Assembly (NCBI RefSeq): GCF_000745425.1
Contig: NZ_JQJH01000012.1
Coordinates: forward strand, 1 to 64,000
Reading direction: 5' to 3'
DNA from: Beijerinckia mobilis
GTDB taxonomy: Bacteria > Pseudomonadota > Alphaproteobacteria > Rhizobiales > Beijerinckiaceae
DNA length: 64,000 bases
This document shows positions 37,639 through 46,770 of this stretch, in pieces. Made by a program: the position numbers and the translations under genes. Each line of letters opens with the position of its first letter. The first letter of the stretch is position 1. A model generated the notes under the pieces. It saw only the letters and a list, made by a program, of their open reading frames with translations. It was not told the origin of the DNA and searched no databases.

Positions 37639-39297
37639 ATGAGTCTTTCACTGACCAGCATCACCCAACAAAAAGGAATGCCAATAGCGGAAGCGACGCG
37701 GAGAATAGCCGATCTCGGCTGGACTCCTTCTTATGTCAAGGAAGCCATGGCTTTTCCGACTGATTACAAAATATCCCGTCAGCCGAAAGATCCGATGAAG
37801 CAGGTCCTGCGCTCCTATTTCCCCATGCAGGAGGAAAAAGATAATCGTGTCTATGGCGCACTTGATGCGGCTTTGCGTGGTGATATGTTCCGCAATGTCG
37901 ATCAACGCTGGGTCGAATGGATGAAGCTGTTTCTTGCAATCATTCCATTCCCGGAAATTTCCGCCGCACGTTCAATGGCGATGCTCGGCCGGCTAGCACC
38001 TGGAGACGACTTGCGCACCGGTTTCACGATGCAGATGGTTGACGAATTTCGTCATTCAACCATCCAAATGAATCTCAAGAAATGGTATATGGAAAACTAT
38101 ATTGATCCGGCCGGCTTTGATATCACAGAAGCCGCCTTTGGAAAATGCTACGCGACAACAATCGGACGTCAGTTTGGCGAGGCCTTCATCACCGGTGACG
38201 CTATCACTTCTGCCAATATCTATTTACAGGTTGTCGCCGAGACAGCATTTACAAATACGTTATTCGTTGCCATGCCATCAGAAGCGGCTCGTAACGGTGA
38301 TTACGCACTACCAACTGTCTTTCTTTCCGTTCAATCGGATGAATCACGTCACATTGGCAATGGTCACTCATTGTTGATGTCCATCCTCAACAACCCTGAC
38401 AATCATCTTCTCCTAGAACGCGATATTCGGTATGCTTTTTGGCAAAACCACGCGATCGTCGATGCGGCAATCGGCACCATCATCGAATATGGCACGAGAA
38501 ATCGCGATAAAAAGAAGGAATCCTACGCCGAACTTTGGCACCGCTGGATTTATGAAGATTATTATCGCACCTATATGCTGCCACTTGAAAAATACGGCAT
38601 CAAAATCCACCATGATGACGTGCATCAGGCTTGGGAGGATATAACCAAAAACGGTTATGTCCATAAAGTTGCCCAATTCTTCTCTGCTGGCTGGTGGGCG
38701 AATTTCTGGCGCATCGATCCGCTCGACGAACGTGATTTCGACTGGTTTGAATATAAGTATCCAGGCTGGTACAATGAATACGGTGCGTGGTGGGAAAACT
38801 ACCGTAAACTTTCGAAGCCTGGCAGCGTGCCAATTACATTTGCGGATACCGGCTACGTCTATCCACATCGTTGCTGGTCGAACCTTGTCCCGTGCGTCAT
38901 CCGTGACCAATTGAAAGTCGATGAAGTCGACGGACAACTCTATACCTACGGTAGTGAAGTTGACCGCTGGACCCATAAAGAAGCCTTTTCCGGCGAATAT
39001 AAGGGTCGCGCGACCCCGGCTATGGGCCGTTTCAGCGGGCGCAGACAATGGGAGGAACTCTACGACGGATGGGATGTCGCGGACGCGATCAAAGATATGG
39101 GTTTCGTGCGCGCAGACGGAAAGACGCTTATCGCCCAGCCGCATCTATCTCTCGAAGAGAAAGACATGTGGACACTCGACCATGTCCGCGGCAACACTAT
39201 CAAAGCACCGATCACTACGCTTCGATCCCTGTCTCCTGAAGATAGAGAAAAGCATATTGCGGAATATCGCAAAGGCAGCGCGATAAGGCTCGTGTAA
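37639..39297 (+). CDS. prmA: Propane monooxygenase hydroxylase alpha subunit (group 5 soluble di-iron monooxygenase)
   Basis: Catalytic subunit inserting oxygen into short alkanes, 552 residues. The six di-iron ligands are visible: Glu106 (FPEISAARS), Glu136 and His139 (VDEFRHS), Glu201 (VVAETAFTN), Glu235 and His238 (SDESRHIG). Each is exactly 8 lower than the MmoX ligands 114, 144, 147, 209, 243 and 246. The MmoX Thr213 equivalent is Thr205, kept. The MmoX Cys151 equivalent is Gln143, and MmoX Leu110 is Ile102; together with gene order this argues for propane monooxygenase, not methane monooxygenase. GGGAGGA (37624-37630) precedes the ATG. It leads the operon, and a large stem separates it from prmB. 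Substrate range is inferred from family. Confidence 0.93.
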   Translation: MSLSLTSITQQKGMPIAEATRRIADLGWTPSYVKEAMAFPTDYKISRQPKDPMKQVLRSYFPMQEEKDNRVYGALDAALRGDMFRNVDQRWVEWMKLFLAIIPFPEISAARSMAMLGRLAPGDDLRTGFTMQMVDEFRHSTIQMNLKKWYMENYIDPAGFDITEAAFGKCYATTIGRQFGEAFITGDAITSANIYLQVVAETAFTNTLFVAMPSEAARNGDYALPTVFLSVQSDESRHIGNGHSLLMSILNNPDNHLLLERDIRYAFWQNHAIVDAAIGTIIEYGTRNRDKKKESYAELWHRWIYEDYYRTYMLPLEKYGIKIHHDDVHQAWEDITKNGYVHKVAQFFSAGWWANFWRIDPLDERDFDWFEYKYPGWYNEYGAWWENYRKLSKPGSVPITFADTGYVYPHRCWSNLVPCVIRDQLKVDEVDGQLYTYGSEVDRWTHKEAFSGEYKGRATPAMGRFSGRRQWEELYDGWDVADAIKDMGFVRADGKTLIAQPHLSLEEKDMWTLDHVRGNTIKAPITTLRSLSPEDREKHIAEYRKGSAIRLV

Positions 39298-39303
39298 TCA
39301 TCT

Positions 39304-39379
39304 ATGAAGACAAGAGCAGAATGATGTCAGATCGATTTCTGAAGAACGTTATTCCGCGTCTTCTGCTCTTGTTCTTCAT
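39304..39379 (+). promoter_or_regulatory. Long branched hairpin between prmA and prmB
   Basis: The 18 bases at 39304-39321 pair with 39361-39379 along their whole length apart from one bulged T. The loop holds an inner stem, TCAGA...TCTGA. It starts 7 bases after the prmA stop. No T-run follows, so a processing or mRNA-stabilising stem, or partial terminator, is likelier than full termination. Confidence 0.75.
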
Positions 39380-39587
39380 GGAAAGTTACAACGTCTCTCA
39401 CTGGGGAACTGAGCGTTATGCGTCTTCAGCTCACCTAGATGAAGAGCGCCCTTTCCTGTAAACACGTCGGTTTTCTCGTCGATGTTTAGAACGGTCACCT
39501 GTCCACCAAATCAGGTCCTATATTCGTACTTCATATCGTATCGTAAAGAACGATCGAGACAAAAAAGATCCACTAGGGAGGTCTCCT

Positions 39588-40646
39588 TTGGTTAATAAGC
39601 CGGACACGACCAAGCCCCGTCACCTGGTCCGTCTGCAACCTACAGGCACGGAATTCGAGGTCTACGAGGGAGAAACCGTGCTAAATGCCGGTTTCCGTCA
39701 GGGCGTTGCCCTGATTCACGGATGCAAGGAGGGGCAATGCTCCGCCTGCAAGGCCGTCCTGCTCGACGGCGATGCAGAGATGTTGAAATATTCAACTTTC
39801 GCGTTGCCCGAATCTGAACGCGAAACCAATCATGTTCTCTTGTGTCGTACGCTCGCCTACAGCGACCTCGAGATCGAATTATTAATGTTCGACGAAGATC
39901 TGCTGTCACATTCAATCGCGGTGCGTGAGTTTGCGGGAGAAATCGTCACGATCGAGCCTCTAACAAATGACATCCGGCGCTTGGTCGTTCATCTCGATTC
40001 TCCGATGACATTCTTTGCTGGGCAATATGCGGATATCACATTGCCCGATGGCTCATTGACGCGTTCCTATTCGATGGGCAGCCCGCCAAGTAATCCACAA
40101 CTGCTCGAGTTCATTATCAAATGTTATCAAGGGGGCCGCTTCTCGTCTCGACTGGATGGCGAATTAAAACCCGGCGCTAAGGTCATGATCACCGGTCCTT
40201 ACGGCACCTGCTTCCGCCGAGAGCATAGGGAGGATACACCCTTGTTACTGATTGGCGGCGGTTCGGGTCTTGCGCCACTTTTATCGATTCTTTCCGATCA
40301 AGTCGCGGAGGCCCCCAATCGTAAGATACGCCTTTATTATGGAGCTCGGACAAAGGCGGATCTCTTCTGGCTCGACCGCTTTCACACACTCACGCAAGAA
40401 CTGCCCGACTTTCGCTTTGTCCCTGCTCTATCTGCAGCAGAAGATGATGACAGCTGGGAAGGCGAGCGTGGCTTTATTCACGAAGTCCTTCAACGCGCGC
40501 TTGCCGCCGATGGATTAGAAAATGGTGCCGATGCCTATGCCTGCGGCCCAGCACCTTTGATCGACGCCGCAATTCCCGTTCTACAGGTCGCTGGTGTCGA
40601 GCCAGACCGTATCTATTTCGACAAGTTTACGCCAGCAATCGGATAA
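39588..40646 (+). CDS. prmB: Propane monooxygenase reductase
   Basis: Electron-transfer component passing electrons from NADH to the hydroxylase, 352 residues. The N-terminal plant-type [2Fe-2S] domain has Cys46, Cys51, Cys54 and Cys86 (GCKEGQCSACKAVLLDG and LLCRTLA). The FAD domain follows with RSYSMGSPPS, and the NAD domain with LIGGGSGLAPLLSIL and YACGPAPLIDAA. The start is TTG 39588 after AGGGAGG. Second gene in the alpha-reductase-beta-coupling order found in actinobacterial prm/mim operons and in Methylocella. The 290-base gap from prmA holds the branched hairpin. Confidence 0.93.
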   Translation: MVNKPDTTKPRHLVRLQPTGTEFEVYEGETVLNAGFRQGVALIHGCKEGQCSACKAVLLDGDAEMLKYSTFALPESERETNHVLLCRTLAYSDLEIELLMFDEDLLSHSIAVREFAGEIVTIEPLTNDIRRLVVHLDSPMTFFAGQYADITLPDGSLTRSYSMGSPPSNPQLLEFIIKCYQGGRFSSRLDGELKPGAKVMITGPYGTCFRREHREDTPLLLIGGGSGLAPLLSILSDQVAEAPNRKIRLYYGARTKADLFWLDRFHTLTQELPDFRFVPALSAAEDDDSWEGERGFIHEVLQRALAADGLENGADAYACGPAPLIDAAIPVLQVAGVEPDRIYFDKFTPAIG

Positions 40647-40669
40647 ATAACATTTAGGAAGGAAATCCC

Positions 40670-41749
40670 ATGAATATGCAAGCAACAATCGAAGAGGAAG
40701 CCGTTTCCGGAGCCGCTGGAACAAAGACATTCCCGAGCTCTGATAGCCGTAAATATAATTATTTTGAGCCGAAGGGACGCAAGGCGACCCATTACGAGGA
40801 TGTGACGGTCGACGTCCAACCCGATCCGGAACGCTATCTCGCGCAGAACTGGATTATCTCATTTGCAAATGGCGATCCTACCTATAGCAAAGATTGGACC
40901 TGCATCAAAAGCGCTAACTGGCATCTTTTCCGAGCGATTGACCAGGAATGGGAAAGAAACCATTACCAGCGCCAATCGACAATTGTCGGAATGATTGAGA
41001 ACGTGATTCAGAATGGTCGGCGTTCCGGCGCCCCCTCGCGTTTTGATAAGCAATGGGTCGGAATCCTGCAAGATCATCTCGGCGCCTATAAACACTTCGA
41101 ATATGGCATAGGCGTCGCACTTATGAATGCGCAGCGTCGCGGCTATACGCAGATGATTAACAACGCGCTTTTGACGAATAGCTCTTATAAACTGCGTATG
41201 GCGCAAGATATCACGCTTTATCTGGGTGAAATCGGGCTCGATATTCCAGGATTCGATCCAAGCGCGGGTAAAAAGCATTGGCTTGAAGATGAAATCTGGC
41301 AGGATACCCGCCGCGCAATCGAGACGGTGATGGGAACCAACGATCATCTGGAACAATATTTTGCAATCAACGTCTGCCTGGAGCCTCTCGTCGGCGAGCT
41401 CTTCCGTAATGGCTATATCGCTCAACTCGCCGCGGCACAAAATGATTTCATGACCCCGTCTGTCGTATCAGCCGGCGAAGCAGACTATGATCGTAACCTT
41501 GCAAACACCGCCGAGCTTTTCATTACGCTCGTCAACGATCCGACTTATGGCGCCGAGAATAAAGCTATTTTACAGGATTGGCTGAAGACCTACGGAGGCC
41601 TCGCTCTATCAGCCGCGCACAACCTGGAACCGCTTTGGTCACTTCCAGCCGTAAAGATTGCGCAATTCGCAGGCGCTTTGCAGGCCCAATTGGAACGCAT
41701 CGACACAATCACTAATGCAATCGGGCTCACTCCGTTAGCACGACACTGA
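40670..41749 (+). CDS. prmC: Propane monooxygenase hydroxylase beta subunit
   Basis: Non-catalytic ferritin-like subunit that pairs with PrmA, 359 residues. It carries YNYFEPKGRKATHYEDVTVD, the ALMNAQRRGYTQMINNALLT helix and the closing LSAAHNLEPLWSLPAVK typical of beta subunits. The di-iron ligands of the alpha subunit are absent, as expected. AGGAAGG precedes ATG 40670, only 23 bases after prmB, so co-translation is likely. Confidence 0.92.
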   Translation: MNMQATIEEEAVSGAAGTKTFPSSDSRKYNYFEPKGRKATHYEDVTVDVQPDPERYLAQNWIISFANGDPTYSKDWTCIKSANWHLFRAIDQEWERNHYQRQSTIVGMIENVIQNGRRSGAPSRFDKQWVGILQDHLGAYKHFEYGIGVALMNAQRRGYTQMINNALLTNSSYKLRMAQDITLYLGEIGLDIPGFDPSAGKKHWLEDEIWQDTRRAIETVMGTNDHLEQYFAINVCLEPLVGELFRNGYIAQLAAAQNDFMTPSVVSAGEADYDRNLANTAELFITLVNDPTYGAENKAILQDWLKTYGGLALSAAHNLEPLWSLPAVKIAQFAGALQAQLERIDTITNAIGLTPLARH

Positions 41750-41808
41750 GACGAACCTCTTCATCTCGTCAATATCAACGCGCAATTACAAGATTGGAAG
41801 GTTGCACT

Positions 41809-42165
41809 ATGAGCTCGGAGCATTCTGATAATATTTTCAAATCGATGGATGAAATCACCTTTGAGGACACGATTTCCCATCAATGCGGCGTAACGATGAA
41901 TGATAGTGTCGAAGCGCGCTGTATTGCCGAAGTGATGGAGACAAAGCCGGGGATTACCGTCACTTATTTGCCGGCAATGATCCGAATTGATGGCGAAGGA
42001 AAAATCACTTTCGATATGAAAGAATTGAGCGAAGCTCTCGGACGTGAAATGACGCCACATCTATTCGAGATCTGTACATCAACCCATTACGGGGCAATGG
42101 TGATGATTGATGAGGATACCGTCGCCCTCTTCGGAGATATGGACGAAGCCCAACATTATATGTGA
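41809..42165 (+). CDS. prmD: Propane monooxygenase coupling (effector) protein
   Basis: Small regulatory protein, 118 residues, of the MmoB/DmpM type, which binds the hydroxylase and tunes turnover. The family pattern is FEDTISHQCGVTMNDSVEAR, IAEVMETKPGITVTYLPAMI and RIDGEGKITFDMKELSEALG. ATG 41809 has GGAAGG 8 bases upstream; TTG 41794 would overlap that site. Fourth gene of the operon; a hairpin follows. Confidence 0.93.
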   Translation: MSSEHSDNIFKSMDEITFEDTISHQCGVTMNDSVEARCIAEVMETKPGITVTYLPAMIRIDGEGKITFDMKELSEALGREMTPHLFEICTSTHYGAMVMIDEDTVALFGDMDEAQHYM

Positions 42166-42189
42166 CCGGATCGTCTTATCGAATAAATT

Positions 42190-42217
42190 GAACGTAGCGC
42201 CTTGCCGCGCTACGTTC
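42190..42217 (+). promoter_or_regulatory. Hairpin between prmD and prmG
   Basis: GAACGTAGCGC (42190-42200) pairs perfectly with GCGCTACGTTC (42207-42217), loop 6. The prmG start follows about 100 bases later, with no T-run. It is likely a stem that lowers downstream expression or protects the upstream message. Confidence 0.75.
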
Positions 42218-42318
42218 GACATCATAAATTTAGAAACTGGGAGAGTCGAAAAAGACCTCTTGGATAAACAAACAAATAAAACAATAAAGTAAAAATATAT
42301 AAATCTGGGGGAGGAAAG

Positions 42319-43962
42319 ATGGTGAAGTTGCTGTTGCACGGTGCAGAAGCGCGCGCCGCCTTGGCGATTGGTGTAGGCAAACTCGCAGCGGCAGTCAGCG
42401 GTACGCTTGGACCACGCGGCTTGAATACGATCATAGACCGACCTGTCGGACCGCCGATCGTTTCCAGAGACGGCGTGAGCATCGCCGAAGAAATCGAACT
42501 CGAATGCCGCTTCGAGAATCTTGGCGCACAAGTTGTCAGACAGGTTTCCAAACAGACGGAAGCAGTTGCGGGTGACGGAACGACAACCTCTGTCGTTCTT
42601 GCTAACGCCTTGATTCAGGACGGTGCAGCCTTGCTGGCAAAGGGTGGCGCCGGTGCAATGGACCTTCTTCAAGGACTCGATCTGGCAGGCGACATGATGA
42701 TCGAGGCTTTGGAGGCCAATGGCAAATCACTCACCAAGGGACCGGAACTTTACGCCATCACAACGGTAGCAGGTACTGAATCTGGTATCGGCACGATGGC
42801 CGCTACGGCATTAGAGGCTGTCGGCGCCGATGGCATTATTGACACAGAAGAATCATCAACGCTCTCCGACAAGATCGAAGTTATGGATGGCTTCTGTTTT
42901 GACCGCGGCTATGTCTCACATCATATGATCGATGATGTACCGAATATGCGTGCTGTTCTTGATAATGCTGCAATTCTGGTTACGGATCATGCGATCAAGA
43001 CATTCACACAAATCGAGCATTTGGTCGAAGAGTGCCACGCGCGTGGAAACCCTCTCCTTATCTTGGCTGAAGATGTCGACCCGAGCGTCATAGTCTCGCT
43101 ATTGGCGCTCCGCGCAAAAGACCAACGGCGTATCGTCATTGTTCATCCACCGGAATTTGGACACTGGCGTAAGGCAATGATGGAAGATATCGCCATATTA
43201 ACTGGTGGCGAAGTCATTTCCAAAGATTTAGGTTATAAGCTTGAATCAACTTCCGTCAACGAACTCGGTAAAGCTGCACGCGTCGTCGTCAGTCAATTTG
43301 AAACACTTATCTTACACGGCTCTGGTACAAGAGAGGCAATCGAGGGCAGACGACAACAAATCCTCAAACAGCTCGATCTCGCGCCCCAAAATGTGGAACG
43401 CGACAAGCTCATAGAACGACTATCAAAAATGACATTGGGGACCGTCAGAATTTTTGTCGGTGGAGCAACGCCAGCCGAGCGACGGCGTCGATTGCAACTA
43501 TTTGACGATGCGCTTTGTGCCGGGCGCGCGGCATTGAAAGAGGGGGTGGTCGCTGGCGGCGGCACGGCGCTGGCACAATTATCGGTCCAGATTGCTCCTA
43601 AACTCAGAAATACAGCAGAACCATCGAAACTAACAGGAATCGATCTCTTCCTTTCGGCGATGAGAAAGCCTCTTGCACAGATCGCGGAAAATGCCGGGCA
43701 TGATCCGATATCGACAGTCGATCGGGTTTTGAACGAGTCATTCAATCACGGTTTCGATGCAAGGAAAGGCACGTTCGTTGATATGTTTGAGGCCGGAATT
43801 CTCGATCCGGTCAAAGTAACAATCACTTCCGTGCGCAATGCCGTCTCGTCTGCCAAGCTCATCCTTGGTACAAATACACTCATCGTGGATAAGCCTGATT
43901 ACCTCGATCCAACGGAGGGCCCGGCGAGAGGCGGTGGAGGCGAGAAGCTTGGTCGCGCATGA
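42319..43962 (+). CDS. prmG: GroEL-like chaperonin of the propane monooxygenase cluster
   Basis: A 547-residue Cpn60 homologue, expected to fold the monooxygenase subunits. It has the ATP loop LGPRGLNTIIDRP, the VAGDGTTTSVVLANALIQDG block and VVAGGGTALAQL. It differs from housekeeping GroEL at several places and lacks the C-terminal Gly-Gly-Met repeat, ending GGGGEKLGRA. Chaperonin genes in prm/mim operons are reported to be needed for an active enzyme. GGGGGAGGAAAG precedes the start. It closes the structural operon. Confidence 0.88.
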   Translation: MVKLLLHGAEARAALAIGVGKLAAAVSGTLGPRGLNTIIDRPVGPPIVSRDGVSIAEEIELECRFENLGAQVVRQVSKQTEAVAGDGTTTSVVLANALIQDGAALLAKGGAGAMDLLQGLDLAGDMMIEALEANGKSLTKGPELYAITTVAGTESGIGTMAATALEAVGADGIIDTEESSTLSDKIEVMDGFCFDRGYVSHHMIDDVPNMRAVLDNAAILVTDHAIKTFTQIEHLVEECHARGNPLLILAEDVDPSVIVSLLALRAKDQRRIVIVHPPEFGHWRKAMMEDIAILTGGEVISKDLGYKLESTSVNELGKAARVVVSQFETLILHGSGTREAIEGRRQQILKQLDLAPQNVERDKLIERLSKMTLGTVRIFVGGATPAERRRRLQLFDDALCAGRAALKEGVVAGGGTALAQLSVQIAPKLRNTAEPSKLTGIDLFLSAMRKPLAQIAENAGHDPISTVDRVLNESFNHGFDARKGTFVDMFEAGILDPVKVTITSVRNAVSSAKLILGTNTLIVDKPDYLDPTEGPARGGGGEKLGRA

Positions 43963-44466
43963 TACTTCGGAACATGACCGCATATTTTTTCGTTCGACTT
44001 CAAAGCGACGTTTCGACGGTATTCAAGTGGCGTACTCAAGTGAGTTAATTGTTATTCTATGCTGAAAGCCGTCCTGTAACTGAACAGCTTTGGCATGAAT
44101 AGAAACGTGAAGCGGGTAAGCTGGTAAGCTGGTGCTAAGCATGATCGCTAGGGATCAAATTGATCACAGGCCATGCTCCCAACGTAATACGCCCCCTGAA
44201 GGGGGCGAGCAAGAAACTATAGCCAGACAATAGTCTAACTGTAAAGCCCATTCATCACGTTAAAGGCAGGGAATATATCGGCTGGTCTAAATATATTCCC
44301 TGCAACACAACGTTGAGACCTAACAACGGAATTGAAATCTCAAGGCGCTCCAGATATAATTAATTATAAAAATACCAGGACAAATCTATCAAACAGATTA
44401 CCCACATCATGTTTGTGACGATCCTGGAAAAAGCGGGATGGAAATGTCTTCCGAGGATTGGGTGTT
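43963..44466 (+). other. prmG-prmR intergenic region with long dyads
   Basis: About 500 bases without a gene. Three structures: CGCCCCC-TGAA-GGGGGCG (44190-44207), a 13-bp perfect inverted repeat GCAGGGAATATAT/ATATATTCCCTGC (44266-44278 with 44291-44303), and a tandem GGTAAGCT near 44115. The AT-rich dyad about 165 bases before prmR could be an autoregulatory site. No sigma-54 promoter was seen. Confidence 0.6.
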
Positions 44467-46569
44467 ATGCATATCGATCAACCGGACGCCAAAAAACTTT
44501 CTCACCAATCGTTGGTTGCTTTCGACGCCAACGTAGAACGCTTGACGACGAAAGCGTGGGAGGATTACAGATCTGGTATTGTTCGTTGTCCCCAAGTGCG
44601 TGATGTCGTTGCAAAGTCTTGGGAACGGTGCGTAGCGATTGGTATCAACCCTAATCGACCTGGATCGGAAACGATAATTGAGGAAGCGGAGTTTGAGAAG
44701 CGGCTTCATCGTAACACGATTCTTTTGAATGCGGCAAAAGTTGTACTTGAAGAAGTTCATTTTCTCCTTGCTAACGATAGCTCAATGCTGGTGTTAACTG
44801 ATGTTACTGGCATTGTCTTGTGTGCGGTCGGTAATGCAGAAACCGTGGAACGCGGCCAAGAAATCAATCTCGTTGTAGGTGCGGATTGGAGTGAAGCCAA
44901 AGCAGGTACAAACGGTATCGGTACCACACTCGCCTATCACAATCCTGTCCTTATTCATGCATCGGAACATTTCTGCTCTCTTACGAAAAACTGGACCTGT
45001 GTCGGTTGCCCTGTGAGAAATCCTCTTACAGGAGAAATCCTCGGTCTCGTCGATATTTCTGGCCAGAAAAGCACCTATCAACGGCATAATCTAGCCTTTA
45101 TTGTCATGGTTGCTCGGCGAATTGAGGAAGCTCTCAAACTGCAATTCGAAATCGAGCATCGCCATCTTGTTGAGTATAGTTCGAAATATAGTAAGAGCTC
45201 AGATGGAGATGGCTTAATTATTTTAAACCGCTTTGGCCGGATTTTGCGGGCAGATGAACGCGCTTCTCGCCTGCTCGCTACGCGTTCAGGTTATGCGGAG
45301 CTGCTTGGAACATCCCCTACAGAAAGCGCTGCTTTTCTGGAACTTAGCCCAGATGGCAGAAGCTTTGATCTAACGGATGTTCGCAAACAGGGCATCGAAG
45401 CGGACAATGTGATTCAGGTTCAGCATGAAGGTGCTCTAATTGGCGCCATCGTCATTACCCCGTCTAATTCTCCCCGACCCGCCCTATCACAAAAGCAGTC
45501 GAAAGCCTTTGAACCGATCGCAACCGGTTGCGCGTCTATGGCCGATGTCATCTATCGCGCCAAACGACTCGCTGCCTATCATGCCCCCGTATTGATTGAA
45601 GGTGAGACTGGTGTCGGGAAAGAATTGTTTGCGCGCGCAATCCACGATGCCAGTCCATGTGCACACGGCCCGTTCGTCACATTCAATTGTGGAGCTGTGT
45701 CAAGAGAATTGATTGCCACAGAATTGTTCGGATATGTGAAAGGAGCGTTCACGGGCGCTCTATCCACAGGCACGCTCGGACGCTTTGAGCGCGCTCATAA
45801 TGGAACGCTGTGTCTCGATGAAATCGGCGAGCTTCCTCTGGATCTACAACCTTATCTTTTGCGCGTTCTGGAAGAACAGGCGGTCTATCGCGTTGGTGAT
45901 GCCACACCAAGACCGATCAAAGTCAGACTCATCGCAATGACGAATCGCGATCTTGCTGCGGAAGTTGAGGCTGGGCGCTTTCGGCGTGATCTGTTGTATC
46001 GTCTGAATGTCTCAACGTTAAAAGTACCACCACTAAGGCGTCGTCCAGGAGACGCTGTCCTTCTCGCCAAACATTTTCTTGCCACCCTTACAAAGAAGCA
46101 CGAACTGGGCTCGCGACACTTCACCCCCGATGTCTTGGACATATTTCAAACTTACGCATGGCCAGGGAACATTCGAGAGCTGCGCAATATTGTCGAAAGC
46201 GCCCTGCTTTTGTGCGACACGACGACTATAGGCAGAAGCTGGTTGTCACCGAGTCTCCTCGATCATTATCAACAATACAATCGACCAGAACCAAATTCGA
46301 TACCAGAAAACGCTTCAGATCGAGAAATAGGACGGGTCGAGCCCAAGCCGTCGAAGGATGAATTGAAAGATCTGAGATCTCACGACAAAATTTATATCGA
46401 AAATGTACTTGACCAATTTCGTGGGAACATAAGCCACGCCGCAAACGCATTGGGTATTGCACGCAGTACGCTCTATCGCCGCCTGCAAACGTACGGCCTT
46501 GACGTTACCCATAACGAAAAACACGTGCACACTTCAAAAGCAACGCATAGTAAAAAGCAAAAAGGATAA
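44467..46569 (+). CDS. prmR: Sigma-54-dependent transcriptional activator of AcoR type
   Basis: Enhancer-binding protein, 700 residues, expected to activate the prm promoter. Residues about 80-230 are a GAF sensory domain (AGTNGIGTTLAYHNPVLIHA and CVGCPVRNPLTGEILGLVD). The AAA+ sigma-54 interaction domain has Walker A GETGVGKE (379-386), the GAFTGA loop (426-431) and Walker B LCLDEIGEL (448-456). A Fis-type helix-turn-helix (SHAANALGIARSTLYRRLQ) ends the protein. ATG 44467 follows GAGG; TTG 44458 is less likely. The inducer, perhaps the alkane or an oxidation product, is unknown. A sigma-54 promoter and two matching dyads lie before prmA. Confidence 0.92.
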   Translation: MHIDQPDAKKLSHQSLVAFDANVERLTTKAWEDYRSGIVRCPQVRDVVAKSWERCVAIGINPNRPGSETIIEEAEFEKRLHRNTILLNAAKVVLEEVHFLLANDSSMLVLTDVTGIVLCAVGNAETVERGQEINLVVGADWSEAKAGTNGIGTTLAYHNPVLIHASEHFCSLTKNWTCVGCPVRNPLTGEILGLVDISGQKSTYQRHNLAFIVMVARRIEEALKLQFEIEHRHLVEYSSKYSKSSDGDGLIILNRFGRILRADERASRLLATRSGYAELLGTSPTESAAFLELSPDGRSFDLTDVRKQGIEADNVIQVQHEGALIGAIVITPSNSPRPALSQKQSKAFEPIATGCASMADVIYRAKRLAAYHAPVLIEGETGVGKELFARAIHDASPCAHGPFVTFNCGAVSRELIATELFGYVKGAFTGALSTGTLGRFERAHNGTLCLDEIGELPLDLQPYLLRVLEEQAVYRVGDATPRPIKVRLIAMTNRDLAAEVEAGRFRRDLLYRLNVSTLKVPPLRRRPGDAVLLAKHFLATLTKKHELGSRHFTPDVLDIFQTYAWPGNIRELRNIVESALLLCDTTTIGRSWLSPSLLDHYQQYNRPEPNSIPENASDREIGRVEPKPSKDELKDLRSHDKIYIENVLDQFRGNISHAANALGIARSTLYRRLQTYGLDVTHNEKHVHTSKATHSKKQKG

Positions 46570-46770
46570 AATTCGGGGTATTTTTGTTAGCTGAGGCGCC
46601 TTCAGAGGTTTCCACGACCCGCATCTGGAGTAGAGGATGCATAGTCAGGTACCTTCGATCGCAAAGCGTTTGAGCTAAAATGACAATACTTTGATATACA
46701 CAGCTATTTGTCAGCACATTGCATATACGCAATGGCTGTATCGGCTGCCCGTTCGACGCGAGAAATATCA

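Noticed and set aside
37639-43962. Soluble methane monooxygenase operon (mmoXYBZDC)
   Set aside because: Gene order is alpha-reductase-beta-coupling, there is no third (gamma) subunit gene or mmoD, and the alpha subunit has Gln at the Cys151 place.
44190-44207. Intrinsic terminator of prmG
   Set aside because: The stem CGCCCCC-TGAA-GGGGGCG is strong but neither strand has a T-run after it; kept only as a structure in the gap.
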